Notes under the pieces: generated by a model
What the model was told of the DNA's origin: nothing
The model's input: the letters and a program-made list of their open reading frames with translations, nothing else
The model's database searches: none
Made by a program: the position numbers and the translations under genes
Part shown: one piece after another, positions 57,783 through 64,000 of the stretch
Numbering within the stretch: position 1 is the first letter of the stretch
Layout of the letters: each line of letters opens with the position of its first letter
From: Neurospora crassa OR74A
Lineage: Eukaryota > Ascomycota > Sordariomycetes > Sordariales > Sordariaceae
NCBI RefSeq assembly: GCF_000182925.2
Contig: NC_026501.1
Location: 6,799,917-6,863,916 of the forward strand
Length of the DNA stretch: 64,000 nucleotides
Direction: 5' to 3'

Positions 57783-59271
57783 GTTGTAGAAGGAATGTAT
57801 AGGTAAAGAAGAGAGGATCGATGGAGGGAATCTGTTATATCCAGAGTATCAAACAATTCCCCGTCCTGCTTCCAGAGACAGAAACGACAGGACACTGACG
57901 AGGTAAGATGCTGCTGAAAAAAGGAACCACTTGGTTCTGAGAATGAAGTGCAGTTTTCCCATATTTATTAAGTCGAGGATGCGATACGTTCGAATGGTAG
58001 TCAGAGGTAGCCAAGTTACCCGGGTACCTTGATGGGCTGTTAGGTAGTAGTCCCATCTCGTCCTCCTCATGAACCTAAGCTCTGCAAGTTGATGGCGGGG
58101 AAAGACATCCCGAGGGAACGAATGGTACAATACAGTACCAGCTGCCAGCTGAATGCATGAGAACCCCTGAACACCCCACCAAGCGTGACGCTTGTAGCGC
58201 TCTACATACACCACACTACCATAAACACCAGACTGTATGAGTGGTACGTACCTACCTACCTATCCATCCATCATGCTGGCGATGCAGGCACAGCGGGGAC
58301 GTTATTGCAAGGCGGCTGCTTCATCTTGACATGTGCATATTTTCTCGGAGCTGTCAGGCATCTTGCGTCTGTATCGTTAGGTACCTATGTCATGAACCGC
58401 AGATACCGTAGCTGTCAACCGACCCAAGATATCATGACTTGGTGCGCTTCTCAAACGGATTTGTCAACTCTTCATCTTGATGTCCATGACTTGTGATTCT
58501 GCAACTGAACAGTCCGGAATGAAGTCTGCGATAACACCACGCCAAGATTGTATAAAGTCCAGAGATCTGATAACATGAGAGAAGTCTTGGCTCAAGACCC
58601 CTGAAGCGCGGAGGGAGACCTTCCGCTTCCCTTTTACATAGTAGGAGGCTACATAGTAAATCCCCACCGTGTGAGCGCGGCTACGGCCAGCTTCAGCAAC
58701 ATTTGGCCCCAGCCCTTTAAAGACTTTCGACCCTCATCGTGGTAATCGACCCTGGTGTGACAATGGGAGAGGTGGATTCGCACGGTATTAGGCGCGATAT
58801 CACAGGTGCGGATATTATGTATGGCGTTGAAGACCAAAAGTTATATCGTTCCGTTCCCGGAGAAGTTCCATCCCGGTTGAGGCGGATGGGCGCACTCCGT
58901 AAAGACAAGCTCCGTTATAAAGCGCTTCACTTTCTCCATAAGATGTGTAAAAATCTTGGTACAAATGTCAAAGTCTACAGGCAGTAAACGCCAAGCTTGA
59001 ATATACAAAAGATGTCATAATCTACAAGTCAATATAATGGTAGGCTATGCAAAACAAAGGTCCAAGTAAACCGCTCCGCCGACGCCAATTTTCAAACCCC
59101 TTAATAAAGCCCTGACTTGTCAACATGTCCCCCTCTGCTTCCCAAAACGAGGGATGTGCCATTGTTGAGACCAGATAAAAAGCAAGACGCATATGGTATC
59201 ATAGGCAAGGCTGGGGTAAAGAACGCCTTCTCCCAGAAAAATAACGACCCAAAACATCAACCCATGCAGAT
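57783..59271. other. 1.5-kb upstream region of the beta-mannosidase gene
   Basis: No supported gene. A 74-codon open frame from the ATG at 58763 (ending 58987) exists but has ordinary codon use and no family motif. A short CTACCTACCTATC stretch lies near 58252-58264. The promoter of the minus-strand beta-mannosidase gene and the 3' flank of the Rab4-type gene lie here. Confidence 0.45.
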
Positions 59272-60486
59272 TCAACAACAACCATTGTTCCTCCTTCTGC
59301 CACTGGTGAGCGTAAAGACTTCCTCCCACTCCCTCAACCCCTGGACTCCACGCCTTGGCTTGCGCCTCCGATTTCTTGTTCCCTGTTCGTCCCCGGTCAT
59401 GGAACTTTTAATACTTGCTCCATCGCTCGCACCACCGCTCCATCCACCCACGTAATCGCCATACTGGATCCCGCTCATCGGATCGTCTGGGTCAATCTCG
59501 CCCAACTCAATCTTGGTCAAGATCATCCTCGCCAGTCTCCCAAACACCTCGTCAACACCCTCGCCGCTGAAGGCGCTGACTTCCATTGTCACTGGTACAT
59601 TGACCATACTTGCCCATCGACTCGCGTCTACCGCCGAAACCTCTCGTCCATCCGGCGCCACCGTAGCTTGTAGCTGTGACCCGAGTCCATACCCGTAACT
59701 CGTACTCGTACTGTCCCCCGGGCGGATGGTAGATGTAGTAGACGAAGCGTAGCTCCCCGCTTGCAACGGCGTCCCGGCCACGCTGACGCCCGCGCTCCCC
59801 GTATGCACACTACTAATCGTATACGGAATGCTATGCGCGCTGGTACTGCTTGGTGTAGGTGGCGGCAGCGGGCCGAGCAGGTCCTCTTCGTCACCGGGAT
59901 GGCCGCCTCCGGCTAGGTCGAGTTTGTTCCCCACCAGGATGAGACTCAGGTTCGGCGAGGCGAGCGCGCGGGCGTCGTTGAGAAAGGGCTGTAGGTTGGA
60001 GAAGCTGTTGTGGGATGTAATGTCGTAGCAGAGCACGGCTCCAGCGGCGCCGCGGTAGTAGGAGCGGGACACGGAGCGGAAGCGCTCGGTTCCGGCAGTG
60101 TCCCAGAGTTGTAGCTTGATGCGCTTCCGGCGGGCGCCGGTGCCGACTTTTATGATTTTGGAGGCGAATTCGACGCCGATTGTTTGGGAGGAGAGAACGC
60201 GCCATTCGCTTTTCACGAAGCGATGAAGGAGGCAGGATCTGGGATTCAAGCGGTTAGATGGGCATCAGAGTTGTGGAATTGGGTTAGCGATGCTTACTTT
60301 CCTGACCCGCTTGGCCCAAGGAGGATGATCTTTGCGAGGTAATCGTACATACTCCCCAGTTCCTGTGCTCCGAATGACTGTTAGATAGAGGTGCCAACGT
60401 AATCCCACTCTTGGATTCATTACCTGCTCTCTCCCAGTCCCCGCGCTCTCCTCGCTCGTAGCGGATGACCGCCTAGGTCTTGTCAT
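59272..60486 (-). CDS. rab4: Rab4-type small GTPase with large insertion
   Basis: Three exons: 60486-60424, 60362-60298 and 60238-59272, giving 364 aa. Intron 2 splits the P-loop Lys codon (GPSGSGK|SCLL). Rab4 signatures are TIGVEFASKIIKVG, RFRSVSRSYYRGAAGAVLCYDITS and NDARALASPNLSLILVGNKLDL. The G5 motif VSAFSGEGV follows. Between NKLDL and G5 lie about 90 extra residues rich in Ser, Thr, Gly and Pro. The C-terminal tail is long and ends RRRNNGCC, a double-Cys prenylation site. The Gln of DTAGQ is replaced by Thr (DTAGTERFRS, residue 93). Rab4 acts in fast recycling from endosomes (family knowledge). A usual Rab is about 200-220 aa. Loss of the Gln should lower GTP hydrolysis unless a special GAP compensates. 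Confidence 0.9.
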
Positions 60487-61531
60487 GGTGAATGAATGGT
60501 CCGAAGTGTGGCCGGAAATATGGCTTCTTGAAATCCTCTGGTATCCCTACTGACGGACGATTCACCGTCTTACGATTCACCGTCTTTCGATTAAGCGATG
60601 GAGCACAATGGGCCGAGTTTGGTTGTCTTTTCGCCGCGAGATTCTGTTATCGGGTTGCTATCTGTGATGACGAATTCGAGCTCTGTCGTTTTGTGAGGAG
60701 TTCATGTGGTCAGTTGACTTGGGCGTATCTGTTTGTTCTCGATTCTCAAATCCGAGGAATATGTCGGGCAATCTGATTTCGAGCAGCGCGCAAATGCTGT
60801 CGTAGATGGTGAAGTCGTCGATATCTACCTAGTTTGAAGGTTGAATTGTTCGTGTTTGTTAAACCATGGATATGCTGTCACCCGGTTCGGCCGCTGGGGG
60901 GTTGACGAGACAAGGCTCCACAACGTGTGGGAGAGGCTTTATCGCGGCAACAAGGGACTTTGATAAGGACGGACCTCCCAAGTTGCCTACCCTAGGTCCA
61001 GTAGCTTGTAGAAGGGCGCCAGGCAGGGGTCGATACTCGATGGTATGGTCGCGTGGTAAAATGGTCGTTGGGTATCGTACCTATGTCGGTTGCGAGGTGA
61101 CGACTGAGTTATCAAAGGTGAAGAGTACTGACAACGGAAAAGTCGGTCTGCAGAGGTAGTCTAGAGGTAGGATATCAGGGTTGCTTTCACAGGATGCAAG
61201 ATTGCAGCCAACAATTTGCAATTGGAAATCGGGTGATGAGCTGTTACTGCTTGCTTCAGCCGGTTGCCGCTGTGAAGGGAACGCACAGGCCACCGAGCCC
61301 TCGGCTGGGCCAGGGTCCTAAAAAGCAACCGCCTGCCTGCAAGCGTGTGCCGAGGCACTCCATGTCTGCCAAAACCGCGGGGATGGGAGGACCCCGATTC
61401 CCGACATCCACTGTTAGCCCCGTTCGAGTCGGGATCCTCTCAGCTTCTTGTCATGAATTATCCTGAACATGTAACTTGAACTATTTCAGTTTTGGTCCGA
61501 AAAGTCTTGATTAAAGAGTCTTTTTTCAGAA
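60487..61531. other. Divergent intergenic region of Rab4-type and SDR genes
   Basis: About 1 kb, no gene supported. Contains GAGGTAG repeats near 61154-61168. Promoters of both flanking genes must be here. Confidence 0.5.
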
Positions 61532-62450
61532 TGATTATCGAAGGAAGGACATTTGTCGTCTCGGGCGGGTACGTATCAGTGATGACATCACATCCCAAGT
61601 CGAGTGGGTTCTTTTGACTGACAACTACATACACTATGTACTTTCAGTGCTTCTGGCCTCGGCCGTGCCTGCGTTCGGGACATTGTCAAGTCGGGCGGTA
61701 ATGCTGCTGTCCTTGACATGAACGAGGAAACCGGAGCCGCTCTGGCCAAGGAACTTGGGTCATCCATCCGCTTCTTCCAGTGCGACGTGACGGACACCGA
61801 GAGCATTGCGTCCGTCGTGGAGTCAACCCTGGAATGGATCAAGGAGACTGGGAAGCCTCTCGGTGGAATCATCCCCGCCGCCGGGGTTGGAAGTCCGGGT
61901 TTGGTAAGTATTCCTGCCAATGTCTCCGCGTTGGACTTGATCTAACACTCACCAGATGCTTGACAAGTCCCTGAACCCACTTTCCTTGTCGTCCATCGAC
62001 TTTGTCCTCTCCATCAATCTCCGTGGTGTCCTCGATCTCGTGCGCCAGTTCCTTCCTGCTCTCGCTTCTTCCCCGGCCTACGGTCCTGACGGCGAGCACG
62101 GTGTTGTTATTATGGTTGCCAGCTCTGCCGCCTTTGATGGTCAGATGGGTCAGGTTTCTTATGCCGCCAGCAAGGGCGCTGTTGCGGCCATGACGCTGCC
62201 CATGGCTCGGGATCTATCCCGATTTGGAATCAGAGTCGTCACCATTGCGCCGAGCATGTTTGACTCGGCTATGACGGCCATGATGAGCGACAAGGTGAGG
62301 ACGGGGCTGAAGAAGGCGATGGAGTTTCCTTCACGGGCGGGTCAGCCAGAAGAGTTTGCTTCCTTGGCCAGGCAGGCGATTGAGAATGTCATGTTGAACG
62401 GGGTAGTCATTCGGCTGGACGGCGCCACGAGGATGCCCAGCAAATTGTAA
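61532..62450 (+). CDS. Peroxisomal short-chain dehydrogenase/reductase (HSD17B10-like)
   Basis: Three exons: about 61532-61569, 61648-61903 and 61956-62450, giving about 262 aa (the first exon ends are good to about one base). Splicing restores the nucleotide-binding motif SGGASGLG, split by intron 1. DMNEETG contains the Asp expected for NAD. PAAGVG stands in for the NAAG motif. The catalytic Ser-Tyr-Lys is in VASSAAFDGQMGQVSYAASK (Ser 154/155, Tyr 167, Lys 171). The C-terminus is RMPSKL, a canonical PTS1 peroxisome signal. The overall sequence is closest to 3-hydroxyacyl-CoA dehydrogenase type 2 (17-beta-HSD10). That enzyme is mitochondrial in animals, so a peroxisomal beta-oxidation role is a reasonable inference. 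The substrate is unproven. Confidence 0.9.
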
Positions 62451-62895
62451 CTTTCACCATCTACAATGGAAGCCTCACCCAAGTGTGTCTTCAGTCTCCC
62501 TGATGGCATTGCTCCAACTCTCTTTACAGCCATGCTGTGACACAGATGTACCATCAGGAAGAACAACTTCAGCCATTGCGCACCCACCTTGATGTGGATG
62601 TGGATGTCTTAACAAGGGACTCCAGGAAGCCAAACCCGGGGTTGGGTAGGGGCCCACGGGACGGACAAGGGGTAAAGTGGGGACCGTGTGTCTGAACTCC
62701 CGACGGTTCGGAACAACCCGATATTGCGGGGTATGAAGCTGCAAGTGGGGCATCTAGATGACGGCATCACCAGCGCGCGGGTGTCGGTTTGCGTCGGTTT
62801 CCTTTTGAGCCAAGTTCATCCCATGGGCGCTTTGTCACCGTGCCACGACGAGACCTCCTAAAAGATCGGATCTTACCCCCTGACCGTCATATCGA
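62451..62895. other. Short intergenic region
   Basis: 445 bp between the SDR and hydroxyacid dehydrogenase genes on the same strand. No recognisable element apart from a GATGTGGATGTGGATG repeat near 62591-62606. Confidence 0.5.
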
Positions 62896-64000
62896 ATGTC
62901 GCTCTTGTCCACATCTCTTAGACGCGGTTCCAGGCTCTTCGCAACAATGTCCTCTTCTCCACTAAAGGTCGCAGTCCTCGATGACTACCAGGGCATTTCG
63001 GAACCAAAATTCAAGGCTTTGGACGCGTCAAAGTACGAAGTCTCCTTCTTCAAGGACACCCTCCGCCCGTATAACCACCCCGACACTACTCAAGATGTGA
63101 AGGATCAGCTTGTCAAGAGGCTGGAGCCCTTCACTGTCATCTGTACGTCCCTTTCGGACTTGCAATTCCCCCCTCTCCTTCAACTTCCTTGCATGAGATC
63201 ACCCATTTAATCAATTGACACATAATACACACTCTCTCACAGCAACAATGAGAGAACGCACCCCCTTCCCACGCGAGCTCATCTCCCGCCTCCCTAACCT
63301 CAAGCTCCTCCTCACCACCGGCAACCGCAACCTGGGCTTGGACTTGGACGCCTTCAAGGAGCGGGGCATCCCCGTCGCCGGCGCCGTCGACAAGTCCAAC
63401 CCAGGCAGCGTCGGTTCCGTCAGCACCACCGAGCACTGCGTCACCATGATCCTCGCCGCCGCCCGCAACGTAGCCCAGGACGACCGGGCCGTCAAGACGG
63501 GCGGGTGGCAGACCGTTCCCGCCGTCAGCCTACGGGGCAAGACCTTGGGTACTGTTGGCCTGGGCAGACTTGGCGTGGCGGTGGCCAAGATTATGAGTGT
63601 CGCTTTTGGCATGAAGGTCGTTGCTTGGAGCAGCAACCTCACGCAGGAGAAGGCGGACGAGCAGGCTGCCAAGGCCGGCTTGCCGGTGGAGGATGCGCAG
63701 ACGGGCGAGAAGACGTTCAAGGTGGTCAGCAAGGAGGAGCTGTTTAGTACGGCGGACGTAGTGAGCGTGCATTTGGTTTTGTCGGATCGGTCGAAGGGTG
63801 GGATCGCCAAGAAGGATCTGGAGTTGATGAAGAAGACGGCCATCTTTGTGAACACGTCGCGCGGACCGCTCGTGGTCGAGGAGGATCTGCTCCAAGTGTT
63901 GGAGCAGGGCAAGATCAGGGCGGCGGCGCTGGATGTGTTCAACTTGGAGCCGTTGCCGTTGGATAGCAAGTGGAGGACAACCAAGTGGGGAGAGGACGGG
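62896..64000 (+). CDS. D-isomer-specific 2-hydroxyacid dehydrogenase (partial, cut by window end)
   Basis: Exon 1 is 62896-63142 and exon 2 starts at 63243 and runs past the window. About 335 residues are visible. The first 17 residues (MSLLSTSLRRGSRLFAT) are basic without acidic residues, as in a mitochondrial presequence. A second in-frame ATG at 62947 (MSSSPLKVAVLDDYQG) could give a cytosolic form. The catalytic domain and Rossmann fold are clear: GKTLGTVGLGRLGVAVA, with the catalytic Arg in VNTSRGPLV and the Glu in DVFNLEPLP. The His should lie beyond the window end. The family reduces 2-keto acids with NAD(P)H. It includes phosphoglycerate, glyoxylate/hydroxypyruvate and D-lactate dehydrogenases, and the substrate is not clear from the visible part. 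Confidence 0.88.
62947..62949 (+). promoter_or_regulatory. Possible internal start codon of the hydroxyacid dehydrogenase gene
   Basis: In-frame ATG (codon 18) preceded by CAACA, a better context than the first ATG. Starting here removes the basic presequence. Dual targeting is possible but unproven. Confidence 0.4.

Noticed and set aside
58763-58987. 74-codon open frame upstream of the beta-mannosidase gene
   Set aside because: Plausible amino-acid composition but ordinary length for random open frames, no motif, and no codon bias like the neighbours.

Overview
This window is nuclear DNA of a filamentous ascomycete, almost certainly Neurospora crassa or a very close relative. The strongest clue is wc-2. 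Its three exons splice to exactly 530 codons and carry the GMGS/GMGT N-terminal repeats, PAS domain and GATA zinc finger that I remember for White Collar-2. The met-6 folylpolyglutamate synthase next to its paralogue, the short 50-130 nt introns with CTAAC-type branch sites, the strong preference for C-ending codons and the long pure G/C homopolymers between genes all agree. I could run no searches, so all names rest on recognition of motifs and families.

Layout. 1-4041 is a long region without a recognisable gene, followed by an intron-less serine-rich protein (4042-5577, +). Then come an amidase (7353-9512, +), mitochondrial D-lactate dehydrogenase (10515-12485, +), a Gly/Gln/Ser-rich small protein (12898-13968, -) and wc-2 (16317-18152, -). 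wc-2 is divergent from rad50/uvs-6 (20809-24818, +). Next are the PP4 regulatory subunit 2 gene (25325-27284, -), a multi-pass Golgi-type membrane protein (30373-31578, +), an RMD5/GID2-type ubiquitin ligase subunit (33543-34995, -), an STB6-like protein (36538-39371, +), SAC1 phosphoinositide phosphatase (39949-42224, -), Rab5 (43498-44346, +) and Mic60 (45413-47571, +). Two folylpolyglutamate synthase genes face each other (48036-49868, + and 50059-51756, -). They are followed by an intron-containing tRNA-Leu(CAG) (52182-52290), xylitol dehydrogenase (53676-54888, +) converging on intracellular beta-mannosidase (55156-57782, -), a Rab4-type GTPase (59272-60486, -), a peroxisomal short-chain dehydrogenase (61532-62450, +) and a 2-hydroxyacid dehydrogenase cut by the window end (62896-64000, +).

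How the genes relate. Most are housekeeping genes without operon-like logic: DNA repair (rad50, PP4R2), endosome and Golgi traffic (Rab5, Rab4, SAC1, UPF0658-type protein), mitochondria (Mic60, DLD) and one-carbon metabolism (two FPGS genes). Xylitol dehydrogenase and beta-mannosidase form a small hemicellulose-sugar pair, and three GGNTAAA motifs of the xylanase-regulator type lie upstream of the former. wc-2 is the photoreceptor and clock gene of the region.

I saw no retroelement, no heavily RIP-mutated (AT-rich) block and no defence or secondary-metabolite cluster. I found no clearly undescribed system. The items most worth a second look are the paired dual-start FPGS paralogues, a Rab4 with Thr at the catalytic Gln position and a roughly 90-residue insertion, a GC-AG intron in the PP4R2 gene, a 100-bp TA-flanked inverted-repeat element (MITE-like), and the GGNTAAA cluster.
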